The notes below the pieces were generated by a model that made no database searches, was not told the DNA's origin, and was given only the letters and a program-made list of their open reading frames with translations. A stretch of DNA of 7,306 nt from UBA1140 sp964409295 (GTDB lineage: Bacteria > Campylobacterota > Campylobacteria > Campylobacterales > Sulfurovaceae): the NCBI GenBank assembly GCA_964409295.1, contig CAYPCV010000096.1, positions 1-7,306 on the forward strand. Reading direction: 5' to 3'. Of the stretch, positions 1 to 6,921 are shown in pieces. Each line of letters starts with the position of its first letter. Positions within the stretch are counted from its first letter, which is position 1. The position numbers and the translations under genes were made by a program.

Positions 1-1188
1 ATTCCTATTGCAATTAGTCCTATTTTAACGAGAATATACTCTCCTGAAGAGTTTGGACTGTTTGCACTCTTTTTTGCACTACTATCAATACTCTCCGTTT
101 TGGCAAATGCTCGATATGAGAATGCTGTGATGCTTCCTAAAAAAGATAGTGATGCTATTAATATTTTTGCTTTAGCCATTATAATTAATACTTTTCTTTC
201 ACTTTTTCTTCTTATTGTTATTGTACTATTTAATGATGATTTAACTAGGTTGTTAGGAAGTGATGCTATTGCTATTTGGTTATATTTTATACCAATTGCA
301 CTTTTTTTTACAGGTCTGTTTAATATTTTAAACTCTTTTAATAATAGACAGAAAAACTATAAAGATATAGCCGACGCAATGGTTGTAAAATCTATTGTTT
401 TAGCAGTTATTCAAATATCTATAGGGCTTATAAAGAGTGGTGCAACAGGTCTAATTAGTGGACAAATAGTTTCCCAACTTTTTGCAAATATGAAGTTGAT
501 GAAGAATATTATTAACGATAAAAAGTTAATGAAATCAATTAAAAAAGTAAAAATAATAGCATTGGCTAAAAAGTATAAAGACTTTCCAAAGTTTTCACTC
601 CCTTCAGCATTTGCAAGTGTTTTATCTGGGCATCTCTCTAATATTCTTATCTCTATCTTTTACTCTGTAGCTACATTAGGATTCTATTCTCTTGTTCAAA
701 GAGTTTTAGGGATTCCTTCCTCTTTAATAGGAAAATCTATAGGACAAGTCTATTATGAAGAGGGAACAAAAGAGAAAAAAAGAACAGGAAAAGCAGAGAG
801 ACTCTTCAATGCAACGTTTCAAAAATTACTAGTTATAGGTTTTCCCTCATTTTTGGTTCTATTCTTTATTGTTGAAGAGCTGTTTGCTTTTGTTTTTGGA
901 GAAGAGTGGAGGGTTACTGGTCATTATGCACAAATTGTTGTGCCAATGTTCTTTATTAGCTTTATTGTCTCCTCTTTGAGTTCAACTTATGATATGTTTG
1001 AACAGTTAAAAATAGAAGTGGTTTGGCAAGTTGTACTGCTAGTTGGGAGCGTGACAATTGTTGTTCTCTCTCACTTAATGAGTGTTGAATTTGAAAATTT
1101 ATTAATAGCACTCTCTATCTATATATCAATAATGCAACTTGTATCATTATATATTATGAAAAAAATATCATCAAAAAAGGTAAAATAA
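1..1188 (+). CDS. Wzx-like polysaccharide flippase / O-antigen exporter, 5'-truncated by window edge
   Basis: This is an inner-membrane protein of the polysaccharide biosynthesis (MATE/Wzx-like) superfamily. Such proteins flip undecaprenyl-linked oligosaccharides to the periplasm for LPS, O-antigen or capsule assembly. The reading frame is open from base 1, so 395 residues are visible. A TTG at 100 could be taken as a start, but the codons before it encode the family's N-terminal signature (SPILTRIYSPEEFGLFALF), so the true start lies left of the window, probably only some 20-40 residues away. I see about ten or eleven hydrophobic segments, near visible residues 17-34, 53-77, 90-110, 130-160, 200-250, 275-298, 308-328, 340-360 and 367-386. 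Basic loops lie between them (for example 165-194), and the tail is Lys-rich. The stop is one base from the next start, so the two genes are surely cotranscribed. The exact substrate cannot be read from the sequence. Confidence 0.88.
   Translation: MPIAISPILTRIYSPEEFGLFALFFALLSILSVLANARYENAVMLPKKDSDAINIFALAIIINTFLSLFLLIVIVLFNDDLTRLLGSDAIAIWLYFIPIALFFTGLFNILNSFNNRQKNYKDIADAMVVKSIVLAVIQISIGLIKSGATGLISGQIVSQLFANMKLMKNIINDKKLMKSIKKVKIIALAKKYKDFPKFSLPSAFASVLSGHLSNILISIFYSVATLGFYSLVQRVLGIPSSLIGKSIGQVYYEEGTKEKKRTGKAERLFNATFQKLLVIGFPSFLVLFFIVEELFAFVFGEEWRVTGHYAQIVVPMFFISFIVSSLSSTYDMFEQLKIEVVWQVVLLVGSVTIVVLSHLMSVEFENLLIALSIYISIMQLVSLYIMKKISSKKVK
1173..1180 (+). promoter_or_regulatory. Ribosome binding site of the FemAB-like gene
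   Basis: An A-rich AAAAAAGG tract inside the last codons of the flippase gene lies 9 bases before the ATG at 1190. It is the only Shine-Dalgarno-like sequence near that start. Its location in the upstream gene suggests the two genes are translated in tandem. Confidence 0.45.
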
Positions 1189-1189
1189 A

Positions 1190-2125
1190 ATGACAAATAT
1201 CGAAAAATATAGAAAATTTTGTAACGAAGATGAGGCTATGCCTCTTTATAGTAGAGATTGGTGGCTAGATGTCGTATCTGATGAGGGAACTTGGGATGTC
1301 GCACTTGTTGAAATAGACAATAAAATTCTTGCATCTATGCCTTTTTATATTAAGAAAAAAGCTTTTTTTAGTGCCATCACTTTACCAAAACTTACTCAAA
1401 CGATGGGACCTTATATTCAGTACCCTAAAAATCAAACACTTTATAAACGATTGGAGTATGAAAAAAAAATTATGAATGAACTGATAGAACAGTTACCGAA
1501 AGTAGATGTATTTAATCAAAGCTTTCACCATAGTCTTACCAATTGGTTGCCTTTTTATTGGAAAGGGTATAAACAATCTACAGGATATACCTATGTTATT
1601 AAAAATTTATCCAATATGGATGAGGTCTTTAAAAATTTTACCTCTTCAACACGAAAAGAGATTCGTAAGGCTGAAAAAAGTGGTATTGAGGTTATTGATT
1701 CAGAGGATATAGAAGCATTTTATGAGATTATAAAATTGACATTCAAAAAGAAAAATTTAAAGGCAAGGGAGTCTTTGGATTTCATTAAAGAGCTATATTT
1801 AAAAGCTAAAGAGAATAACGCTGTTATGATGAAATTTGCTGTTAAAGAAGATGTTATATATAGTGTATCACTCTGTTTTTATGACCATAAAACGCTTTAT
1901 GCTGTAATTGGTGGCTCAAATAAAGATATTAAACTTTTAGGAAGTCAGCAATTACTTAAATGGGAAACGATGAAGTTTGCTTCTGAAAAGTCACTATCTT
2001 TTGATTTTGAAGGCTCAATGATTGAAGGAGTTGAGTATAGAAATCGCTCTTTTGGGGCAGAACAAAAACCCTATTTTAATATAACAAAAACCGATTCAAA
2101 GATATTGGAGCTTCTCCACTATTAA
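1190..2125 (+). CDS. FemAB-like GNAT-fold acyltransferase (Acetyltransf_6 type)
   Basis: This 311-residue cytoplasmic protein resembles the FemAB-like/GNAT proteins often found in exopolysaccharide and O-antigen clusters. Relatives transfer acyl or aminoacyl groups to sugars or peptidoglycan precursors; the donor here is unknown. Visible signatures are the N-terminal SRDWWLDVV (21-29), TMGPYI (71-76), the basic TRKEIRKAEKSGIEV segment (154-168) that opens the second GNAT-like half, YAVIGGSNKD (237-246), GSQQLLKWE (251-259) and FDFEGSM...RSFGAE (271-291) near the C-terminus. There is no signal peptide or membrane segment. The length fits the family, and the ATG start lies one base after the flippase stop. 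It is the last gene of this + strand group: the stop codon sits inside a strong hairpin, and the next gene is convergent. Pairing with a flippase supports a role in modifying a surface glycan, but that is inference from context. Family assignment is confident; the reaction is not. Confidence 0.82.
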   Translation: MTNIEKYRKFCNEDEAMPLYSRDWWLDVVSDEGTWDVALVEIDNKILASMPFYIKKKAFFSAITLPKLTQTMGPYIQYPKNQTLYKRLEYEKKIMNELIEQLPKVDVFNQSFHHSLTNWLPFYWKGYKQSTGYTYVIKNLSNMDEVFKNFTSSTRKEIRKAEKSGIEVIDSEDIEAFYEIIKLTFKKKNLKARESLDFIKELYLKAKENNAVMMKFAVKEDVIYSVSLCFYDHKTLYAVIGGSNKDIKLLGSQQLLKWETMKFASEKSLSFDFEGSMIEGVEYRNRSFGAEQKPYFNITKTDSKILELLHY

Positions 2126-2134
2126 GTGGAGAAG
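2111..2134. terminator. Hairpin between convergent genes, possible bidirectional terminator
   Basis: CTTCTCCACT (2111-2120) and AGTGGAGAAG (2125-2134) are perfect 10-bp inverted repeats separated by ATTA. The left arm encodes the last codons of the FemAB-like gene, and its TAA stop spans the end of the loop and the first base of the right arm. It sits exactly at the convergent junction, where termination is expected on both strands. Neither strand has a run of T after the stem, so it is not a classical intrinsic terminator. It could instead act as a 3'-end stabilising hairpin. Confidence 0.5.
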
Positions 2135-2151
2135 GGGAGAATGTATACTGC

Positions 2152-3165
2152 TTATGGTAAATTTGTTAAATCCATAATAATAAGACCTTTATAGTAGTCC
2201 GAAGTGTACGCTTTTGTATTGTCATTTGAGAGAGTTACTCCAAATGTATAAACACCTGTTGACTGTTTAGAAATAAAAGTAGGAGAGGCTGGGCTAGTTA
2301 CATCTATGGCTACCAATCCATTTATTCTATCTGCCATAAATATTTTACTGTCATCTGAAGAGAGTTTTAATCTCCATGCTCTATCTCCTAAAGGGTAATG
2401 ACCAATCTTCGTAGGAGCAGTTGGAGTAGATACATCTATAACGACCAATCCATTATTGTAATCAGTTACAAAAGCTTTGCTTTCATCTGATGATAATGCT
2501 ACATCTAAGGTTATTCCTACTGTATTGTACTCTCCGATTTTAGTGATAGCATTGACATTACTAATATTTAAAATTAATAGACCTTTAGAGTGGTTTGCTA
2601 AATATGCTTTTGTCTCATCATTGGAAAGGACTACATCCCATACTTTACCATTGTTTTGGTAATCTGTTAAATAGTGACCAATTTTTGTAGGGTTTGTAGG
2701 GTTAGAGACATCTACTACAACCAATCCATTAAAATAGTCAGCTAAAAATAGTTTTGTTCCATCATTCGAGAGAGTAACACCTCTTGTTCTTCCTGCTGTG
2801 GTATCATAGCTACCAAGTATTTTAATATCAAGTTCATTTGATATGTCTAAAATTAGTAAACCATCTTGGTCAAGTGCTACATAAGCGATAGTTTCATCTT
2901 CATTGAGTGTTATATCATATACCCTTCCTCCATTGGTATTCGTAAATTCAGATACTTTTGTAGGATTAGTAGGATTTGAAATATCTATAATAACAAATCC
3001 CGAAGAGAAATTGGTAATATAAGAGCGTGTTTCACTCTTATTTAGAACAGTTTGCTCTGAGTAGTAGGAAGTATCATAATCTCCTAGAATAGGCATTGAT
3101 ACAGCATGAATAGTGGTTGTAAATAGTATGATTATAGCTGATACTAAAAGTTGTTTTGTTTTCAT
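2152..3165 (-). CDS. Secreted LVIVD-repeat seven-bladed beta-propeller protein
   Basis: This 337-residue exported protein begins with a typical Sec signal peptide: Lys2/Lys4, a hydrophobic core at about residues 6-18, and likely cleavage after IHA (19-21) or nearby. The rest is LVIVD repeats. The core strand, a G-hydrophobic-(I/V)(D/N)(I/V/L)(S/T) pattern, recurs seven times, beginning at residues 56, 102, 147, 195, 239, 283 and 327, with periods of 44-48. Most repeats also carry a (V/L)xLSxDxxKA(Y/F) strand, and several have NPTNPTKIGHY-like linkers. Seven regular repeats imply a seven-bladed beta-propeller, as known for this family. There is no LPXTG signal, no lipobox and no C-terminal membrane anchor, and the last repeat ends at the C-terminus, so the protein is probably free in the periplasm or outside the cell. 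It follows the methyltransferase gene by 36 bp on the same strand and may share its transcript. Family members are mostly of unknown function; binding or surface roles are only guesses. Confidence 0.88.
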   Translation of the reverse strand: MKTKQLLVSAIIILFTTTIHAVSMPILGDYDTSYYSEQTVLNKSETRSYITNFSSGFVIIDISNPTNPTKVSEFTNTNGGRVYDITLNEDETIAYVALDQDGLLILDISNELDIKILGSYDTTAGRTRGVTLSNDGTKLFLADYFNGLVVVDVSNPTNPTKIGHYLTDYQNNGKVWDVVLSNDETKAYLANHSKGLLILNISNVNAITKIGEYNTVGITLDVALSSDESKAFVTDYNNGLVVIDVSTPTAPTKIGHYPLGDRAWRLKLSSDDSKIFMADRINGLVAIDVTSPASPTFISKQSTGVYTFGVTLSNDNTKAYTSDYYKGLIIMDLTNLP

Positions 3166-3172
3166 TGGGTTA

Positions 3173-3177
3173 TCTCC
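3173..3177 (-). promoter_or_regulatory. Ribosome binding site of the LVIVD protein gene
   Basis: On the minus strand GGAGA lies 7 bases before the ATG at 3165-3163. It is the clearest Shine-Dalgarno sequence among the minus-strand genes here and fixes this start. Confidence 0.7.
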
Positions 3178-3201
3178 ATATTTTAATTGTTCATTTTAAA
3201 T

Positions 3202-3936
3202 CTATTTTTGATAGATTAAAAGTAAAGCTCCTGTCTCTTTTACGCCAACCATTCTTAACGATAATGATAAGTTATGAGGATTATATTTTTCAAAAATAGG
3301 TTCTTTTTCTGTATAATCTTTCATCATCTCTATAATAATATTTTTATCATAATATGAGACTACAGGTGCACCTATATTGTTGTCGTAACCGAGTATATTA
3401 ACTCTGTCACTGGTAAACTTTGTGATAAAGTTTTTAATATTAAAAACTTTATCCATTGACTCCTTTGGCGAATAGGTTGGCTCTGATATAATCAAATAGC
3501 CTTTGGGAGAGAGCAGTTCAAAAGCATTTTTTAGAGCTTGTTTTGCCAAGCTTCTTGACTCATCTCTACTATCTCCTATAAGATGGTGGAGTATTGCTCC
3601 AACCACAACATAATCGAATTTCTTATCTATTTTTTGAATTAAATCTAGGTCGAGAATTGAACCTTGAAAGGTTTCACATCCTACTTTCTCTTGGGCTAAC
3701 TTTAAATAGTTGTCTGCAATGTCCATTCCCATGAGTTGAACAATTTCTGTTTCATCTTTAAACGCTTTTAAGACGGTACCATCTCCACACCCAACATCAA
3801 TTAAAGAAGCATCTTTTTTTCCTTTTTGATTAACAAAATGAAGAATATCTCTATATCGTTTTGCTGTGTAGTTTGGTGTGTTGTTATCAAAGTAAGAGAG
3901 AGTTGTCTCATCTTTGTGTTCTTGTATTGTTTCCAT
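3202..3936 (-). CDS. Class I SAM-dependent methyltransferase
   Basis: This 244-residue cytoplasmic enzyme has a Rossmann-type methyltransferase fold. Motif I is LIDVGCGDG (45-53), the glycine-rich S-adenosylmethionine loop. Motif II is MGMDIA (69-74), whose Asp72 should bind the ribose hydroxyls. QGSILDLD (91-98) fits the adenine-contact strand, FDYVVVGAILHHL (107-119) is motif IV/post-IV, and LLSPKGYLIISEP (141-153) is the beta-5 region. Residues 160-244 form a variable cap and C-terminal part that probably sets substrate choice. It is closest in style to the Methyltransf_11/23/25 type, a group that methylates small molecules, lipids, sugars or proteins. The substrate cannot be read from sequence. 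Translation probably starts at the ATG at 3936-3934, with only a weak GAAAG about 9 bases upstream. A 97-bp AT-rich gap separates it from the upstream gene, and a candidate promoter lies there; the LVIVD gene follows after 36 bp. Confidence 0.88.
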   Translation of the reverse strand: METIQEHKDETTLSYFDNNTPNYTAKRYRDILHFVNQKGKKDASLIDVGCGDGTVLKAFKDETEIVQLMGMDIADNYLKLAQEKVGCETFQGSILDLDLIQKIDKKFDYVVVGAILHHLIGDSRDESRSLAKQALKNAFELLSPKGYLIISEPTYSPKESMDKVFNIKNFITKFTSDRVNILGYDNNIGAPVVSYYDKNIIIEMMKDYTEKEPIFEKYNPHNLSLSLRMVGVKETGALLLIYQK

Positions 3937-4033
3937 TTTATAATTCTTTCATAATTAATTTTGATTGAGTATACTATTTTTTTGTAAAAAATAATATAAA
4001 ATAATTAAAATAAATAATAAACAACATAAAAAA
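3937..4033 (-). promoter_or_regulatory. AT-rich intergenic region with candidate promoter for the methyltransferase gene
   Basis: This 97-bp gap is almost all A and T. On the minus strand a TATACT hexamer (3973-3968) lies 31 bases before the methyltransferase start and could be a -10 element. No good TTGACA-like -35 is seen at 17 bp, only T-rich DNA, as is common for Campylobacterota sigma70 promoters. An all-AT inverted repeat (3976-3982 with 3986-3992) is too weak to be a convincing terminator for the upstream 509-residue gene. No other gene is visible here. Confidence 0.35.
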
Positions 4034-5563
4034 TTAAATTAAAGATGAATAGAAACCTATAAGATAGATGGCACTTTTCGGATTGATTTTTTTCTTGTAA
4101 AATTGATAAACTTCCCTCTCTTGTGCTTCCATCCATATGGACTTTTCATAAAATTGATGAATAAATGCTCTCTCCTCTTTTTTTGAAGAGTTGAATTTTT
4201 TAAATAATATTTTAAAAATAGTCTCTAACTTTTTATTGTATTTTGCCAATCTAGGGTAACCTCCAAGTATGGCACCAAATGACCCAATGCTATAAGGGGC
4301 ATATCCATATCCTTTTTTTGATTCATAATTTACTCTAAACCAACCATTTGAGCCATCCATATAATTTTTAAAAAGAGGTTTTTGATAATTTTGGTTAAAA
4401 ACTTTATAGAGAAAAGCATCTGTAAACATTTTCATATCATTTTGTGTTGGAAACTTTATGTCAAATTTATTTCTATTCTCTGTTAGCATCTCTAACAGAT
4501 AGATAACCCTTGACCCATGAGCAACATCCATCCCTACAGAAGGATTACTGTTGAGATTTTCTTTCTTTGGAAATGTTGAACCATTATAGTTGCTATAGTA
4601 ATAGTCGGGATGCCCATACCATGCACCCTCTTGAAAGCTTATGATAGGGATGGGTTCACTTTTTAAATCTTTTTCTTTTATATTACTTTTTTTAAATTGT
4701 TGTGAAAGTATTTTGATGTTTTTAATAAACAGTGCCTCTAATATTTTTTTATTTTGAATATTGTAGGAAGGATATTGATTTTTTGTTCCTGATAAATAGT
4801 ACCCTAGTCCAGAAATAATAAGTAAAGAAGGGTCAGCAATAACATTACAATACGATGCCCCATGATAAGATTGTTCGCTTAATTCTTCAATCAGTTGGTT
4901 GAGTGTTCGAGCATAGATATACTCCTCTTTAGAATCTTTACATCCCCAACCTCTTCGACTAAAAGAGCCAAGTTTTATCTTCTTGCCCTTCTCTTTAACT
5001 CCCATAACCCATCGTTGATAGTGACTTGAAAGAATAGGAGAGAACTCTTTAATAAAATTATTCATGGTCTTGGTTCGTTTTTTGCTTGGTATGGTAGTAA
5101 TTTTATTAAATGCAAAAGAGACAACAAAGAGAAATTGAGCAGAAGAGATTAACTCTTCATCTCCCTCTTTATTACTCCATACATAGATAGGCTCTTTGAG
5201 TATTATGGAGTTTTTTTCTTGTTCTTCATTAAGATGATAGATATTATAAGTTTTTTTTCTCTCCATATAAGGTAAGGTTTTCATATAGAGTTGAAGCAGT
5301 TCATCTATAAGTAGCGTATGCTCTTTAGCAAAAGCATAATTTAGCAGGTTATAACTCTGTGAGCCTATAAAATATAACTCTATGGGAGACTCTTTTAACA
5401 TCTCAACGGAGGTCTCAATATATTTTTTAGATTGACCCCAAAGTTCTAAGATTTTGGCATCAATTTTATGTTTTGTAGAAAATTCTTGATACCCCTCCAA
5501 AAAAGAAGAGGAGATAGATATTGAAATAATAATAATTAATAATTTAAAATATTTTTTGTTCAT
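4034..5563 (-). CDS. Hypothetical exported or membrane-anchored protein, 509 aa
   Basis: I do not recognise this family. The N-terminus has Lys3, Lys4 and Lys7, then a hydrophobic stretch (residues 8-21), so it is either a cleaved Sec signal peptide without a clear cleavage site or an N-terminal membrane anchor; the body would then be periplasmic. The remainder is helix-prone and rich in Tyr, Lys and Trp. Motif-like blocks occur at SFSRRGWGCKD (200-210), QSYHGASYCNVIADPSLL (231-248), SFQEGAWYGHPDYYYSNYNG (309-328), SVGMDVAHGSRVIYLLEML (342-360), DGSNGWFRVNY (403-413) and GYAPYSIGSFGAILGGYP (420-437). The spaced Asp, His, Trp and Tyr residues followed by helical segments recall alpha/alpha-toroid carbohydrate enzymes, but this is only a fold-level suspicion. 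It follows trpB on the same strand after 30 bp. It lacks a Shine-Dalgarno sequence, but has a -10-like element just before the ATG. The reading frame is long and uninterrupted, so I consider it a real gene. Confidence 0.75.
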   Translation of the reverse strand: MNKKYFKLLIIIISISISSSFLEGYQEFSTKHKIDAKILELWGQSKKYIETSVEMLKESPIELYFIGSQSYNLLNYAFAKEHTLLIDELLQLYMKTLPYMERKKTYNIYHLNEEQEKNSIILKEPIYVWSNKEGDEELISSAQFLFVVSFAFNKITTIPSKKRTKTMNNFIKEFSPILSSHYQRWVMGVKEKGKKIKLGSFSRRGWGCKDSKEEYIYARTLNQLIEELSEQSYHGASYCNVIADPSLLIISGLGYYLSGTKNQYPSYNIQNKKILEALFIKNIKILSQQFKKSNIKEKDLKSEPIPIISFQEGAWYGHPDYYYSNYNGSTFPKKENLNSNPSVGMDVAHGSRVIYLLEMLTENRNKFDIKFPTQNDMKMFTDAFLYKVFNQNYQKPLFKNYMDGSNGWFRVNYESKKGYGYAPYSIGSFGAILGGYPRLAKYNKKLETIFKILFKKFNSSKKEERAFIHQFYEKSIWMEAQEREVYQFYKKKINPKSAIYLIGFYSSLI

Positions 5564-5569
5564 TTTGTG

Positions 5570-5578
5570 ATTTTACCA
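5570..5578 (-). promoter_or_regulatory. Possible extended -10 element just before the 509-aa gene
   Basis: On the minus strand TGGTAAAAT, an extended -10 pattern (TGn plus TAAAAT), ends 6 bases before the ATG at 5563. No Shine-Dalgarno sequence lies between. Transcription from it would begin at or beside the ATG, giving a leaderless mRNA. The same bases form part of an ATTTTA/TAAAAT inverted repeat (5570-5584), and no clear -35 is seen, so it may be chance in AT-rich DNA. Confidence 0.3.
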
Positions 5579-5593
5579 TAAAATGATTAGAGT

Positions 5594-6832
5594 TTAGATT
5601 TTTCCCTTTAAAATATCTTGAGCTTGAATCATATCTTTATCGCCACGACCCGAGAGGTTTACTAGAATAGTTTTACCCTCTATATCTTCTTTTCTCATCT
5701 TTTTTAGATAGGCAATGGCATGTGAAGACTCAAATGCAGGAATAATTCCTTCAGCTTGTGATAGCCATACAAAAGCTTCCATCGCTTCATCATCGGTAAT
5801 GTGGTCATAGCTTACGATGTTGTTATCTTTAAAAAAAGCATGTTCTGGTCCAATACCTGGGTAATCAAGACCTGCTGAAATAGAGTGAGCCTCTTGAACC
5901 TGTCCATCTTCATCTTGGAGTAGATACGAGCATTGACCATGAAGAACTCCTGGGCTTCCTTTTTCTAAAGAACATCCGTGTTTAGAGTCCAGTCCTAATC
6001 CTCCTGCCTCAATTCCAATACACTCAACCGAATCGTCTTGTAAAAAGTGATTGAAAATTCCAAGAGCATTTGAACCACCACCAATACAAGCAATTACTTT
6101 ATCAGGTAAACAGCCTTCGACCACATTTAATTGAGCTTTGGCTTCCCAACCAATAATCGACTGAATATCACGAATCATCATCGGGTAGGGATGAGGTCCA
6201 GCTACCGTTCCTATTATATAGTAAGTATCTCTTGCATTTGTGACCCAATGACGAATGGCATCGTTCATTGCATCTTTTAGACTTTGACTCCCAGATTCAA
6301 CAGCATGAACTTTTGCACCAAGCAGTTTCATTCTAAAAACATTAAGCTCTTGACGCTTAACATCTTTTGCACCCATAAATACTTCACATTCCAAACCAAA
6401 TAACGCAGCGACAGTTGCCGTTGCCACACCGTGTTGACCTGCACCTGTTTCTGCAATAACTTTTTTCTTACCTAAACGTTTTGCCAAGATAGCCTGTGCT
6501 ACACAGTGGTTAATTTTATGAGCTCCTGTATGATTTAAATCTTCTCGTTTCAAATATATTTTTGCATTGAGTTCTTTGGAGAGATTTTCTGCAAAATAGA
6601 GAGCAGAGGGGCGACCCACATAATTTTTGTAGTAGTAGTCAATTTCTGACCAAAAATCCTTATCAAATCTTACTGCTTCATAATCCAGACGCAGTTTTTC
6701 TAGTGCAGGCATCAGTGTTTCTGGTACAAAACGCCCACCATATCTATGTTTATCTTCTTTTTTACCAAAATGACCGTTCTCATCGGGGTCATGAGGAGTT
6801 GGTTTTGGGATATATACCGTATTGTTTGTCAT
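5594..6832 (-). CDS. trpB: Tryptophan synthase beta chain
   Basis: TrpB is a cytoplasmic PLP enzyme that condenses indole with L-serine to form L-tryptophan in the alpha2-beta2 complex with TrpA. The family pattern is clear: GRFVPETLMPAL (33-44), LKREDLNHTGAHKIN (94-108) with the PLP-binding Lys106, AETGAGQHGVATATVAALFG (127-146) with catalytic Glu128, the phosphate-binding GGGSNA (251-256), SAGLDYPGIGPEHA (319-332), EGIIPAFESSHA (361-372) and NLSGRGDKD (392-400). All catalytic residues are present and the frame is intact. The 412-residue length is slightly above the usual roughly 390-405. Part of the excess is a short charged insert, KKEDKHR (24-30), between the GHFG and YGGRFVPE segments that are normally nearly adjacent. 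The ATG start has a weak purine-rich AAGAGAAA upstream, and a good promoter lies 37 bases before it. No trpA is next to it; the following gene is the unknown 509-residue protein. Confidence 0.97.
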   Translation of the reverse strand: MTNNTVYIPKPTPHDPDENGHFGKKEDKHRYGGRFVPETLMPALEKLRLDYEAVRFDKDFWSEIDYYYKNYVGRPSALYFAENLSKELNAKIYLKREDLNHTGAHKINHCVAQAILAKRLGKKKVIAETGAGQHGVATATVAALFGLECEVFMGAKDVKRQELNVFRMKLLGAKVHAVESGSQSLKDAMNDAIRHWVTNARDTYYIIGTVAGPHPYPMMIRDIQSIIGWEAKAQLNVVEGCLPDKVIACIGGGSNALGIFNHFLQDDSVECIGIEAGGLGLDSKHGCSLEKGSPGVLHGQCSYLLQDEDGQVQEAHSISAGLDYPGIGPEHAFFKDNNIVSYDHITDDEAMEAFVWLSQAEGIIPAFESSHAIAYLKKMRKEDIEGKTILVNLSGRGDKDMIQAQDILKGKI

Positions 6833-6869
6833 TATTTTCTCTTATGTAGTGAATTGGATGGATTATCAA

Positions 6870-6898
6870 ATATTAGCATTAATTAGGTAAAATATCAA
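6870..6898 (-). promoter_or_regulatory. sigma70-type promoter of trpB
   Basis: On the minus strand TTGATA (6898-6893) and TAATAT (6875-6870) are separated by exactly 17 bases. TGC immediately before the -10 gives an extended -10. The -10 ends 37 bases before the trpB ATG, leaving a short leader of about 30 bases. No attenuator-like hairpin or Trp-codon leader peptide fits in that space. The -35 is only 28 bases from the start of the divergent tnpB gene. Confidence 0.65.
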
Positions 6899-6914
6899 TA
6901 TCACACCATATTAA

Positions 6915-6921
6915 AAAGGAG
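6915..6921 (+). promoter_or_regulatory. Strong ribosome binding site of tnpB
   Basis: AAAGGAG lies 5 bases before the ATG at 6927. It is the strongest Shine-Dalgarno sequence in the window and supports this start for the transposon protein. Confidence 0.75.

Noticed and set aside
100..1188. Start of the flippase gene at the TTG at 100
   Set aside because: The same frame is open back to base 1 and encodes the conserved N-terminal family segment, so the gene begins outside the window.
1506..1712. A 68-residue reading frame on the + strand
   Set aside because: It lies wholly inside the FemAB-like gene in another frame, has no family features and is a chance open frame.
2477..2662. A 61-residue reading frame on the + strand
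   Set aside because: It is antisense to the LVIVD-repeat gene, where the repeated codons keep the opposite strand open; it has no ribosome binding site or recognisable content.
2152..3165. Repeated DNA segments that could be taken for a repeat array
   Set aside because: They are the coding traces of the LVIVD protein repeats, in frame and diverged, not a DNA repeat array or CRISPR.
3976..3992. All-AT inverted repeat as an intrinsic terminator of the 509-residue gene
   Set aside because: The stem has no G-C pairs and lies in a nearly pure A/T stretch, where such symmetry is expected by chance.
6833..6869. Trp attenuator or leader peptide before trpB
   Set aside because: The leader after the predicted promoter is about 30 bases, with no Trp codons in a start-to-stop frame and no competing hairpins.
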